Shown here: piece by piece, positions 24,233-36,400 of the stretch
How positions within the stretch are numbered: the first letter of the stretch is position 1
How the letters are laid out: every line of letters begins with the position of its first letter
Source of the DNA: Thuidium tamariscinum
Lineage: Eukaryota > Streptophyta > Bryopsida > Hypnales > Thuidiaceae
NCBI GenBank assembly: GCA_947034885.2
Contig: OX344758.2
Coordinates: forward strand, 1,614,501 to 1,678,500
Length of the DNA stretch: 64,000 nucleotides
Reading direction: 5' to 3'
The notes under the pieces: model-generated
The model's input: only the letters and a program-made list of their open reading frames with translations
Database searches by the model: none
What the model was told of the DNA's origin: nothing
Translations under genes and position numbers: made by a program

Positions 24233-27200
24233 CTAAGTGGCGGTGGACTCAGTCGCAGAATCAGATCCAATAGAAGACTCTGATGTCTCTCTACCCTCAG
24301 ATGCAGACACATCAAGAAATTGCAAGACATTTAAAGCATAATTGTCTTTACGGCGTTTTGGCCTAGAGCTACCAAAATCTGCAAAAGCACCTGCCATTTG
24401 CTCGGCATAGACTGGAAGGTCAAATGTCTTCTCTAGACTGATGATCTTCTTGAAGATTGAATCTACAAGCATCAATCTTCGACCCCTGCTTCCTCCCAAA
24501 AAAACATAGTTTTAGACTTCTTGAATGTGAAAATCACAATGCAAAAAGGAAATAGAAAAAATGCCAACTTACTTACTAAATTTCCCCTTGCGAGCAAATT
24601 TGCGAGGCACCACAGGCATGTCATCCGGGTCTTGTGAAACTTGAACTACCGGTGCTTGAGTTGGCGTGGGCACCACAATTGCTGCTGACTTCTTCATTGG
24701 CTTTAGAATGGCATTATAAATGTCCTTGTGCCCCTCCAAAGCAACAATGTGGCGGCCATTGCCGCGACAAGCTGTAATGCATGCACCTAAAGGCAAGAAA
24801 TTAAAACTTATTAATTAAATTATTGAAAGTGCAAACTACAATTAGAATGTAGAATGGGTGGAGTGAACATTCACCTGTGGATGTGCTACAATCTAAAATC
24901 AAGTCTCCTTCAACGCTGGTTGATTCAAGGAGAAGGGTGTAGAATCTAGGGTTTTTTTCGCGCCCTCCTCGCCATGGCTTCTCTCCATTCATTGCCATGT
25001 CATCTGGATGAGTATAATTCATCAACATGTCGTCATTCTCAATGTCGACACTGGCCTTCTTGGTTGTGACAATGCGCTTGAAAGAAAAATTGGATTTCCC
25101 TTTATCTCCCAAGTCTTTCACAAGAAGAGTCACACCAAACTTTTGTGTCTGCACCATCCAAAGCAAATTTAGATTAGAATATATGATAAAATTTGCATTA
25201 CAAATTGTACTTGAGAACTTCAAGAAAATGGTTTAAATTTACCGTCTTCTTTTTGTCAATAGCCGAGGTAAGGTGCATCCGGTTCATCCCCATCCACTCT
25301 TTCTTCATGACCATCTCGTACGTTTCACACAAGCCTGCAATGCTCGATTTTGTTGCAATGCTCCAAGAATGAAACAATATGATGCAGCCATGGTCCTGTA
25401 GATGCGGGCCAGCAAAACAAAAGATTGCTTGAAGAGCCTCATCTTCTATGTCAGCGTTCCAATCTGGAATATCATCTAGTGAAGAGGATAACCCTGGTAC
25501 GGACAAATTGTCTGGGCAATCTAGAAAAATAACATCCACTCCAGGCCTAGCGTTGGATACACCATAGAACATGCGAGTTTTTCCAACCGACAGCTGCAAA
25601 CATTTAGTGCATTAAAACGTGATTGCTAGAAATAGAGGAAATATTCATGTCATTCACAAATAAAATAATAACTTGCATTTCAAAATGAAATCTCATTACC
25701 TTCTTTAAGAACTGTAAGACTTCATTGAACCAAGTCGGGTTCTCGGCATCCATATCCTCCACAAAGTCTTCAATTAAGACGTTGAGGATTAAATCCTCGG
25801 TTTTGGTCAAATCATCTTCTGTGAGGACCATCGCTTGTGTGACATGCGAAATGACATCCTTAGTGAGTTGGGAGAGGGTTGCCTTCCTCTTCACTCCGCT
25901 TTGAGATCCGCTTTGCATTTGTGAACCTTGATCCACGGTTGAAGACGCTACAATTTGGCCTCCTGCTTCTTCCTTCTTTTTGCCCTTGGCCTTGCCCTTC
26001 TCTTCTTTCTCCTTGTCCGCCAACTTTGCGGCCCGTTCCGCCTCCCTCTTCTCCTTGGCTTCAAGAAGAATTTGAACTCGAGCCGCTTTTTTCCTGTCAT
26101 TTGTGTCCCTCTTCATTATAGCTCTGTTCCTTTGTTTGTCACTCAAGCCTGTGAATTCATCGACCTCTAAATCCACAGCTCCTTTTCCCTCCAAAGATTT
26201 CCTCAACTCCACCTCGGATGGATGAGTGAATGCAAGTGTACAGTCTAAATACCAAGCTCCACCACTAAGATGAGCAGTGGTGAAGGTGCGGAGTTGGTGC
26301 GGGATGAACATGCATGACGGGGAAGTACGATCAAGCCATGCTGATAGAAACGGAGGTAAATCTGATCGTGCAATGGCCCCCTTCTCTTCAAGCTCAAACT
26401 TGAAGTAACTGCAATACAAGAACAATCAATCATTAGAGAGACTTTTCATGATGAAGATAAAAAGCTAAATAACTAAATGAAATTCATTTTTGCAAAGCCG
26501 TAATTCTTTAAAAGCATGAAAGCAAATAATGGAGAAAGAAAAAATAGAAACATAAAATAAGTACAATGCAATGATTGAAACATCCAAGAAGAAAGAAGTA
26601 TTAGTTTTGTTAAAGAGCTCCTCAACCTTTGATTAATAAATTCTACATTAAGGGTGAAATCCACTTCTTTGATTGCAATAATCTATCGTTTCACTTGAAG
26701 AAGTACTTTGAAAAACAATAGAGAATATTAAGGTTTAATTTCTACCACAAACTTGACTTCTACTTTCATAGTGACTTCAATAAATCAGTGTTAAATTGGA
26801 AAAACGTACCGAAAAAGAACTCTCCGAACTGCAGCGCTAGAACCTTCGTGACTCGTGAAGGAGTCCCCCTTCTTGAAGTAATTACTCCCCTTGAAGTACG
26901 TTCCAAATCCCTGATCCCAAATCTTTAGCCTCCAGCTTTCAATGTAATCTGACAAGTACTGTGGACGCATCGGAACATTGTAGTTGACAGAGAGGTTGTC
27001 TTGCTTCACGACTGAATCAAAGTGTTCAACTACTGAAACTTCAATCTAAACAATAAAATACACAATCAATGGCATTAAGGTTTACTGAAGACTTTATTTC
27101 ATATTAACTTGTAAATGCAATATGTAAACTCAAATAGCATGCATTGAAATGAACTGAACAAAGGTACCAAAGAACTTACCCCTGCGAACCAAACGCATTT

Positions 27201-28759
27201 GGCAAGAAAAGGGCTAAGGTAATTCTCCGAAACGGGCTTAGACGGGAATTTTCTTGCTTTACGAGATGCAAGAGAGGAATTCCACCATCGTAGAATCTTA
27301 ATTTTGTGGAAGGATGAAGTATTACAAGTTGTCACCATCTGAAGCTTCTCCAACGTCATCTCTGGAACCTCGTTGACACTCCAATGTCTCTCCACTTGCA
27401 TGACCAACAAAGCCAATTAATTATTATTGAATATGAAATTCAAAACTATAAATGATTAGAAATGCTAGACCATATTAAACTCACCTCTTTTAAAAATTCA
27501 GGACCATTTGCTGGATTGGCCACCGCCAATAGCTTCATCATTTTCACACACAACTTCATTGTCTTCTCCTTTGCTCCAGCCCTCATAGCATGAGCAAGTT
27601 CAGCGTCTTTCATCTTCTCCGGTTCTGTTGTCTCCGTATACTTCCGCACTGCAGCATCAACAGCTTGAAAAATTTCTTGCTGTACATACACACCAATTTT
27701 TCATTTAGAAAACAAAAAAAATTTGAAGCATAGAAGGTCAACACAATGAAGTGAGAATATTTTGCAAAATGCATGTTATCTTACCCGAAAAATGAATGAG
27801 GTGAAGACCTCTGCAGGTATGGAATACCATTTCTTTCGTTCGATTTACTCAACACACTTCTTTTTCTCCGAGGGCTTCAAAAGTTCATTGAAACGGTCCA
27901 AAGGCAGAAGCCCATACCGTTGAACTTGGTACAAAGTATGAACCAAATTCGTCTTCACATGGGAGTCCTCCGTTGATCTACAAATGAGTCAATTTTTTAG
28001 ATAATATCATATCTCATGCTAAAGTAATAAATACTTGCCAAAAAAAAGACTTGTATTTTAAAGACCAAAAACATAAGTTCTTTTGAAAACTTACTTATTG
28101 ATGTCATGCATTACTTGCATGACAACCTCAATTCTTCCCTTTGTGTCTAGCACTATGCAGTCAACTGCATAGTGCCATTTTGGAACTAATGGATATAACC
28201 TATTGATAAGGTTCATCCAAGCAATTCGTCGATGATTGCCATCATAAACCCAAAATTTCAAGTTCTTTAAGAACTTGAGCTCGGGCTTTGACTCCACGTG
28301 CTTGATGAAGACCTCATTCTTCTCTTTCCACAAAGAGCCCCACTCATTCATCTCTGTCTCCGTAAACTGTAAGCTCTCTCCATTTTCATTAGTCGTGGAA
28401 ATATAGAAAACAGCTGCACCATCTTGATAGCATTTTGCAAACTCCTGCTCTAATTTTTTAATATCGCAGGAGAGTGTAGGCCTAACCATGGGCATCGCGA
28501 CCAGCCTACAAAGCGGGATATGGAGTCGAAAAAGATCGTCAGGCTTCATTCTTAAGGTGGAGATTGTCTCCACCGAATCCCCCTTCTGTATTCGCCGAAG
28601 TTCGTCCTCCATCAGATCTTTTTCTTCATCATCAGGAACATCTTCCTCTATGAAGTCCTCCTCGTCTCCTTCTTCAATGCTAGGCTGCATTCTGTCATCC
28701 GTTCCAGGAGTCTTCAAGATTCTCTCCTCTTGTGTTTCTTTCAGGGGAGACTCTTCCAT
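24233..28759 (-). CDS. ParB/Srx-like domain fused to a beta-class DNA methyltransferase-like domain (transposon cargo, one in-frame stop)
   Basis: Ten exons with consistent phase: 28095-28759, 27785-27977, 27485-27679, 27180-27389, 26810-27045, 25700-26408, 25243-25593, 24875-25148, 24577-24786 and 24233-24492; about 1,100 residues. The exon 4 acceptor is the weakest call. Residues 85-205 look like a ParB/Srx fold, with DGNHRRIAW at 173-181. A K/E-rich coiled-coil segment lies in exon 6. Exon 7 has DVIFLDCPDN in the position of motif IV (usually DPPY), followed by a helix and HGCIILF. Exons 8-9 join across an intron into EKP...LILDCSTSTGACITAC and GRHIVALEGHKDIY, matching the AdoMet motif I region. 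Motif IV before motif I is the beta (N4C/N6A) order. An in-frame TAA lies in exon 2. Bacterial and phage ParB-methylase fusions are the nearest known architecture. Activity is unproven because both core motifs deviate. Confidence 0.75.
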
Positions 28760-28951
28760 CTACACCAAAAGTTTCAAAAAAATGAAATTAGTGACTAATA
28801 CAAATAATCATCTTCATTCATGAAGTCTCATGTAAGAGCAATTTCAAATCATAAATATAGAAGTAGTCATTTCTTTGAACAAACCAATTGCATAAATTAC
28901 TCAATATTTCACTTTATATATAAGCAAGAAGAGCTCAAATCCAGAGCCTCC

Positions 28952-31613
28952 TCAAAGTATGTCAACATCTTCATTCTCATCTGAGTTAGAGCTGAGAATG
29001 ATCACTTCGTGTGGTCCCAAACTACCGCTACAAGCACAATCAGAAATCTCCTCATACTGAGGACTAGAACTCGATAAGGAAAGCACAACAACAGAAGAAT
29101 ATTCCGTCTCAGAGCTCTCAGGTGAAAACACTTGTTGTCTACGCCTTCGTGTGTGACTAAGTCTATCAACCTCTAAGGCATCTACAGCACGCTCAGCCGC
29201 ATCCATAATGTCATCGAAACTTACCAACTCTTGTCCCCCGTCACTAGAATCGCTAGAGAGAGGAACATTTGGCTGTGGCCATGTCTTTGGCTCAGAAGGC
29301 CCACCAATGTCAAGGGCAGGAAAAGCCTCATCGATTGAAGGATTTGCAGCTTCATTTTTTGAAGATGAAGCCTTCACATGCTTACCCTTACGATGCTCCG
29401 TCTACAATTCAGTAAAGTTAAAGTTAATAAAGTCCAGAATGATACAATGGAATTAAATTTGTTCAACATGATATTGAAAACTTGGAGACCAGTTTCCAAA
29501 GGGACTTTGGGTACACCCTACACCTCAGATAGCCCTAGCGGATGTATAGGGAGAACCTAAAGCCCCTTGGGAAACTAGTCCTCAAATGTCTACATCATTA
29601 TTAACATAGAGACATGTGAATGACATCTACAGAAATTTCTAATGATAAATTGAGACAAATTAAAAAAAAATACTTTACATATTTTCAAATATTAAACAAC
29701 AATTGTCTACTATATTCCACACCAAAAGAAAAATATAAGAAAATATTATAAGATATAGAAGGTTATTGCAAAAATGACTAAAAATTAATCATTTTATTAG
29801 AAATATTCTTGACTCAGTTTGACCTTATTCATTATTAGGCACTGTCTTAGACTTTGCAAAGAAGCATAATAAGTTTAAAAAATACAGAATTTGGTTAAAC
29901 ATCTATTTAATAGGTACCATATTTGAGAGTCACGTGAAGTGACACTTATAGATCAGTCGGATCCGACTGACTTCCAAGTGTTACTTCACGTGACTCTCAA
30001 ATATGGTACTTGGTGAATAAAAATTGTAATGAACCATAAATAAATTGTCTTCCACAAAATTCAGGAGACATTGGTTTCGAAAGTGATGTGAAACTTGATT
30101 TGGAACTTGTCTATTGTGGATAGTTTTATGAAATGACAAAACATTCCTAAACGAGAAATTTTGTCTATACCTGTGGCAAGCTTGTAGAATCTCCAGCAGC
30201 ATTGGCTGGCACTAACATTGGTATCTGCACAAGTGAATTTAAAAAAGAATTAAAACAAATTCTAGCCTTGAAGTAATAAACATTAGGTTGTCTATCATGA
30301 AGATTCCTTTCAAATTCCCGCGCACATATAAAAAGATTGTAATTTTGAAATGAATTGAAAGATGTGGGTCACAAAAAAAATATACTAAAATAATGGTATG
30401 CAAAATTTTATTTCTTGAAATTGTTTTGAGAGGAACTTGTTCTCGGGGTACCTTGATCTACCCCTTGGAGGTCAGTCGGATCCGACTGAACTCCAAGGGG
30501 TAGCTCAAGGTACCCTAAGATCAGGTCCCTTTCAAAATTATTTCCCAGAATATTTTTGTAGATATAGGCATTTGAGGTCAAACAACACAAACAAATAGCG
30601 TAGGCTAGTTTTGTTGGAGGGTGCGATGCATGTTGATCATACTTTCCTTCCATTTATTTTAATTTCAGCAAATTTCAAAGAATTCTTCCGTTCAGCTAAA
30701 GGACAACACATTGAAGTTTAAGATTTTTGCTACAAGAAAGGAACCCTAAAACCTGATCTTTGGATAACTTGAACTTCATGAAACTAAAGTTTGTAATTTA
30801 TATTACCTTAAGATAAAGGTATATCTAAAAAGAAATTTGTAAAGCGAAAATGGCAAATGCTACAACCAACATCCAAGGTGCATTTTGATCTAGAAGTATT
30901 GTCTAATGAACTATGGACATCATAAAAAAAAATTTTAATTGGAGGGAACTTGATTCCGGGGTAGCATGAGGTATTACTTGGAGATCAGTCGGATCCGACT
31001 GATCTCCAAGTGATACCTCATGCTACCCTGGAATCAGGTCCCCCTTAAAAAAAATTAAAAAAAAATTGTGTGCGCCCCTCCTATTGGGGACGCCTCCACT
31101 GCCTGCCTGCTCTGCGAGCCCGCGGCAGCGCAGGCAGGCAGTGGAGGCGTCCCCAGTAGGAGGGGCGCACACAATTTTTTTTTTTCAATTTCAGCGATGA
31201 AATCAAAAATTGGAAACGACAAGAGTGAAATGGCTCACCTCAGTTACAGGGACGTTTTCGTCATTTGCTGTTGCAGAGTTATCTGGTCCTCCCTGTCGCC
31301 TTTGGCTACGAAGTGTTCGCACCATTTTAGCCTGTCCCTACGCATCAATTCAAGGATTTATATATAAATAATCTATTCTCTCTAATAATCTAGGAAGAGT
31401 GAATGTTTAGAATCTAGTATGGATTTCAGCTTCATCCTATGTACAAATTGCATTCACTAAAATAATAAAACTAAGCTAACTTACACTATGAGCGCCTTCA
31501 ATCTGATTTCCAAACTGCTCTCCAAGGTTATGTCCTTCAAACTCAAGTACTTTCCAAAAGTCATCAACTGCAGACAAACTTGTTCTTGAAATTGCTCTCT
31601 TTCCTCTTGCCAT
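28952..31613 (-). CDS. Acidic transposon-encoded protein with SUMO-interaction-like motifs, unknown function
   Basis: Four exons (31485-31613, 31239-31337, 30171-30224, 28952-29401), all joined in phase 0 by GT-AG introns, encode about 243 residues starting MARGKRAISRTSL. The start was chosen because an in-frame acceptor-like site lies just before it and no better ATG follows. The N-terminus is basic, the middle is poor in structure, and the C-terminus is Ser/Glu/Asp-rich with two hydrophobic-acidic motifs, VVVLSLSSSSP and EVIILSSNSDENED, which resemble SUMO-interaction motifs. No enzyme domain seen. It lies just upstream of the ParB-methyltransferase on the same strand and could be co-regulated, or even part of it if an alternative donor exists. 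No frame disruption seen. Confidence 0.6.
29475..29580. repeat. Imperfect palindrome in intron 3 of the acidic-protein gene
   Basis: The left arm ggagaccagtttccaaaggg pairs with the complement of ccccttgggaaactagtcct. It does not carry the GGATCC core of the other intronic palindromes. Confidence 0.55.
29914..30009. repeat. 96 bp palindrome with AGTCGGATCCGACT core, copy 1
   Basis: Arms GTACCATATTTGAGAGTCAC and complement are almost perfect, centred exactly on AGTCGGATCCGACT at 29955-29968. It lies in an intron of the acidic-protein gene. Confidence 0.9.
30431..30530. repeat. 100 bp palindrome with AGTCGGATCCGACT core, copy 2
   Basis: Core at 30474-30487. Arms contain ctaccccttggagg and complement. 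Outer arms resemble those of copy 3. Intronic. Confidence 0.9.
30941..31046. repeat. 106 bp palindrome with AGTCGGATCCGACT core, copy 3
   Basis: Core at 30987-31000. Arms gaggtattacttggagatc and complement. Outer ends ggaacttgattcc and ggaatcaggtccc. In the same intron as copy 2. Confidence 0.9.
31061..31180. repeat. GC-rich 120 bp palindrome
   Basis: Arms ttgtgtgcgcccctcctatt and complement continue through ggggacgcctccactgcctg, nearly perfect over about 53 bp each side of a short GC-rich loop near 31115-31127. By far the most GC-rich stretch of the transposon, 59 bp from exon 2 of the acidic-protein gene. Its core differs from that of the other palindromes. Confidence 0.85.
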
Positions 31614-33476
31614 CTGAGACCTCTTCAATGCCCTACATGAAGAAAAAAATAAAGAACTATGCCTCTTCTTCTTCCTACCATGCACTGGAGCTTCAAAAGA
31701 GCTATGATCATAGGCAAGCATAAGGAGATGGAGAGAACACTTGCAAGAACACCTACAGCCTAATGGCAAAGCAAAAAAAAGAATGCACTTCAAGTGAAAG
31801 AGCTCCAAGTTATAGCACTTGTGGGCTTACTTTACATGTGCCTAAAACACTTAATTCAAGGTCTGCCTCCACATTTTATGTACCAACCTAGCTGCCACCT
31901 TATGACTCATGGCGGCTGTTTTGGGAGCCTCCAAAATCTGCATATCATAATAAATCGGATTTTCTGACTCACATTTTCAGACCAGCCCAGCTGCCAACTC
32001 ATGACTGCTGGTGGCAGTTTTGGGAGCCTCCAAAAATCCGCAAATCAAATTAATACGGATTTTCTGATCTACATTTTCAGACCAGCCCAGCTGCCAGCTG
32101 ATGACTGATGGCGGCAGTTTTGGGGGCCCCAAAAAATCTGCAAATCAAATTCACTTATTTCCTATTACTTTAAATGAGATGTACATTTCAAATTCTAAGT
32201 GTACCATTGCCACACTTATGATGCCGGCAGTTTTTGGGGAGATGGGATAATAAATGACAAAGTAGTTGGACTGAAAAATGTAAGGTCCAATCATGTGGTG
32301 AAAACCTTATCACATCCTTAAAAATGAAAGATTTCAATCATGGCCCATCAAAAAACGGCTTCTTTCTTTTTAATAATTCAATGAAGTTTTTCAAAATAAA
32401 AATTAGTTGTTGAAGTACCTTCTTTCAAGTGTTCAAAAATCTGAAATAATGATTTATTCAAATATTTATTTCACTTTTAGAAAGAAATGCTATTACTTTT
32501 TACATGTTTCAATGCTATTTTTTTAAAGAAGCCACATTTTTTTTCTAAATGCACATGTATGTGTTTGCAAGGCCTATTCATCACAGATAGGGCCCTATGC
32601 TAGACTATGTTTGAAAATTCATAACTAACTCAATAATGCTTCAAAAAATATGAAACAACTTGTATTAGATTCCTTGTTTATTTTTCCTTCACTGAAAAAT
32701 GAGTGAAAAATATTACCATCCAAAAAAATACATGAAAAAGGAGGACCAGCCTTTAGATGAGTGGTTCAGGAGCCTCCTCCCCTAGATACCTTTGTTATGT
32801 ACTTAAAAAAATTAATTGAATTAATATCTCTATTTATAATTTGGAAGAATTGTTACATGATTGCGAATTTACCCCTCGAAATACCAAGTCAAGGAAGGTG
32901 GATTTAAAATGAGAATAGATGAGCTATTAAAACAAAGGAAGACTATATAAAAGAGCAATGATAACAATATAGTTAGATTTCCATCACCCAAGTCCTCTAC
33001 TTTTATTTCCTTATTTGAAATTCCATAAAAAAAAGAGGAGTATTCATCAAATAATTCATTACTCTAGGTTTGCCTTCTTTATTGAAATGTCTGACAAAAG
33101 AAAAAAAATTGTATTTGTTATTATGCCCTAAACCCGTAATTAATTTCAACAAAAAAAATTAAGAAACCAATTAGGGTCTTAAACTTACATAGTTCATGAC
33201 TACCTTTAATACAAGATATTATTTAGCGGCTGCCTTTGTCCTTTAATTCATTTCTAATACGTCTTTCTTTTCATTATAGTACATGGCGGCATAATTAAGA
33301 TAGAAATAATTGAGAATAAATGGGAGATTCTGTACTTACCTCATATTTGTTGCTTCTATTCGCTATGGACATTGTAATGATTGCACTTGTGAACTTGGAG
33401 GTGTATAAGAATTCCTCTTCCATTTTTCACTGTAGTCTACTTCATTTCCAATACATGCATTGTTCGAATTTTGAAT
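31614..33476. promoter_or_regulatory. Divergent promoter region of the transposon
   Basis: It separates the leftward acidic-protein/methyltransferase genes from the rightward transposase. It contains a 99-100 bp tandem repeat of about 2.7 units (31882-32155) built on accagcccagctgcc and ggcagttttgggagcctcc. The rest is AT-rich. Promoter function is inferred from the head-to-head arrangement. Confidence 0.5.
31882..32155. repeat. 100 bp tandem repeat in the divergent promoter
   Basis: Units begin at 31882, 31981 and 32081. The third is partial. Each contains a ctgcc...ggcag inverted word and a conserved cggattttctga. These look like repeated regulatory or transposase-binding units. Confidence 0.75.
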
Positions 33477-36400
33477 ATGGCTTGTCTTAGAGTAGATGGT
33501 AACGAGATTCCGTTGGTGTTCCCCCTAGATCATGATGGACGTGCTAAAGTTTTTAGCCACCTCCTACATGTCAGATTTAAGTTTGTTGAGTCCTCTATCT
33601 ATGTTGAAGAAGAGAGGAAGTCAGATTCTGGTGAGTTGCAATAATCTATTCCTATAGTGAAGAATGTTGAAGAAGAAGGACAATGTTGGTACCTTGGGTT
33701 AGGGAATTATAGAGCTTATGGACTTCCTCTAAATTTGTTAGGTGCAACCAGTGAGATATCAAGCCGACAGTCAGATAACTCTACGGTAAACATGCCTTAC
33801 ATGTCTCCAGCACTTATACGTAGTCCAACGACTAACTGTTTTCTCCCTCTCTCTAACGATGTAATTCTTAGAAAAGTGAAGGTAGAGAAGTTGGATACCA
33901 TTATAGAGTTGTCGAGTGAATCGGAAGGAGAATCCCCAAATTTGAAAATGAAGAAGGAAGCAGGAGGGGATCAAAGTACATCAACTATGAAATCCAGTGA
34001 AGCTGCGCCATCTATTAGTCTTCTTCAATCTCCATTTTTGCGTCCTTCGCTACGTTCCACTCCTTTGGGTGAATTGAGTATAATGGATAGCTTAAGGCGA
34101 CTATCTACCATTCGTCGGTCTCGAAATGAATTATCCACAATTGATTTGGACACCCTAATCCACCATTGCGTGCAGTTTCTTCCACCTTCGTATGACGGAG
34201 ATGTCATCTTTGAATTACCGCCATGTACATCCAATTTTACTTCGTCTGCAGCTCGAAACTTGGAGGGAATGGATAAGCGTTATGATGGACATCCATGGTG
34301 CAAGTTGGTCACAACAAACATCAACAACTCCGATAACCTCAAGTTCCGTAAGTCATTTTGTCCTAGTCATCTTATTTGTGAGAATATAGATTGTGAATAC
34401 TTGACAAGGGCTTCTAGGAAGAACGAAACTGAGTGGAGCGGTTCCACAATTTTTCCTTTTGTGGTTGGAGAAGGTCCTTCAAGAGATTGTAATCTAATTT
34501 GCAAGGTGTGCAAAGGCCCACTTACTTGCATTGAGAAATGCAATGGTAGGATTTACTATTGCTATAGTGATAATCCAAAAATGAGTCGAGCCGCTATTCA
34601 TTTTGGAAATCATATGCATCCGGTAGCAAAAGGCATGTATAGAGATTCTAGAAATGAAATTACAGCACTCATTGCCGACCAAGTGGGCAAGACACCTACA
34701 GCCACCAACTCTGCTATTGCATTATCGGCTAGCAAAGACTTCCTGTCGAATTACCTATTTCACAATGGACAAGGAGAGAAAGTGATGTTGCAGGGGGAGG
34801 AAATGGATGACGTTATGGATCGCTTCCAATATTTGAGCAGTCCTAACATACGAAATGTTATTTCTTCTTTTCGCTCAAACAACAAAGGAGGTGTCATTGA
34901 TAACATCATGACTATGAAGAAAGAATCGAAGTTCGAATTCATACATGACAGCGTCTTCCCAGGTCAAGGCAAGGAGAAGGTGTACATCTTCAAGATGCTC
35001 ACTGAAGGACCTGGAAGTGGAGTAGACCTAATAAGGCGTATGCAACCAGGAGGTGATCTACAGAACTCGTGGATGATGTTTGACCACGTCAAACGAGTCA
35101 AGGACTGGACCACTATAGGCTGCCACGTGTACGACTCACAGTACAAGAAGGTTATGACTATTGCAGTATGCGACATGCAATCCGAAGATACTGAGGTGCA
35201 AGTACAATTTTGGAGGAGTTTGAATAGTGTCATGGCGCGACATGGGGTGCCTCATCCTAACTTTAAAGGTTTCATGGCTGATAGTGCAATGGCTAATTGG
35301 AATGCAGCTCGTATAGTTTATAGGAGTGGTTGCGCTGACGAGGTCATGGTGAATTGTGAAAGGACTTGCTTATTACATTGGAGTACTTCACTTCACAAGC
35401 ACACACGGAAGCATATCAAGCAGGATTTTCAACAACAACACATAACATTATGCAAGCAATACAAAGAATCAAGGACCATAGCTGAAGCGGAGACTCGATA
35501 CCTTGCAATTCGTTCATGGTGGTTTTCATCAGGAGCGGCTAACGAAGAAGCACTTCATCACCTAGATCATTGGTTGGCATTCTGGCATTTTCGGTATCTT
35601 CAATGGGGGGGCTTCATGACAATGGTGAGTTCAAAAAATTCCCTATTATAAATGTACACACCTTCAATTGTTGCCTTGAAAATCATTCTTTATTTTGCCA
35701 AAAAATTAGTTTACTTATGTTTAGGAATAAACTTGTTATTTTCAAGTACTCATTTTGTTGAAGGATAAATATAGTTAATATTTTTATATTAATTTTAGCA
35801 GTAGAAGGTACCAAAAATAGGAGTAACAGTAGTGAACACTTGAACATTAGTCGGATCCGACTAATGTTCAAGTGCTCACTACTGTTACTTCTATTTTTGG
35901 AACTTTTCAATCTTCAATGACTTTGAAGTCTCATTTTTTATAAATGATTTTTGTTATAAAGCCCTAAAATTAGGTAATTTTTGTAGAAATTAATTCCCAA
36001 AAGAAATAGTTAATTTACAATACTAGGATTGAATGATCTTAATATGAAGTCCTGTTCAAAATTAAAACATTTTATTCTCATTGTAATTTATGAAGCCCTT
36101 TATGCTTTAGCATATGAAATTCATATGTGTTGATAATTTTTTATATTATTGTGCTTGGTTTTCAAGGGTTTGAATTTGGAGGAGATGACAGACATGCCTT
36201 TCTGTAATTTATCTGAAACGGTTCACAACAAGTGGCTACAAATGTCTGGAAAGCAAGGAAACAATTTGTTTGACGCCACATGTGATGATAGTATTCGGGC
36301 ATGGATGCAAATGACAAACTATCGTGCATATCTTAGAGGCCATTCATTAGGATCAGGCCCATCAAAAGGAGAATTGAAGTTGAGAGCTGCAAGACGAAGT

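Noticed and set aside
27785-27977. Reassigned stop codons (TAA/TAG read through) in the transposon genes
   Set aside because: Host genes here use TAA and TGA normally, and both the methyltransferase and transposase genes end in TAG; decay explains the stops.
33642-33668. GT-AG bounded 27 bp segment as a mini-intron removing a stop in the transposase
   Set aside because: Far below normal plant intron length; a plain stop in a decayed transposon is simpler.
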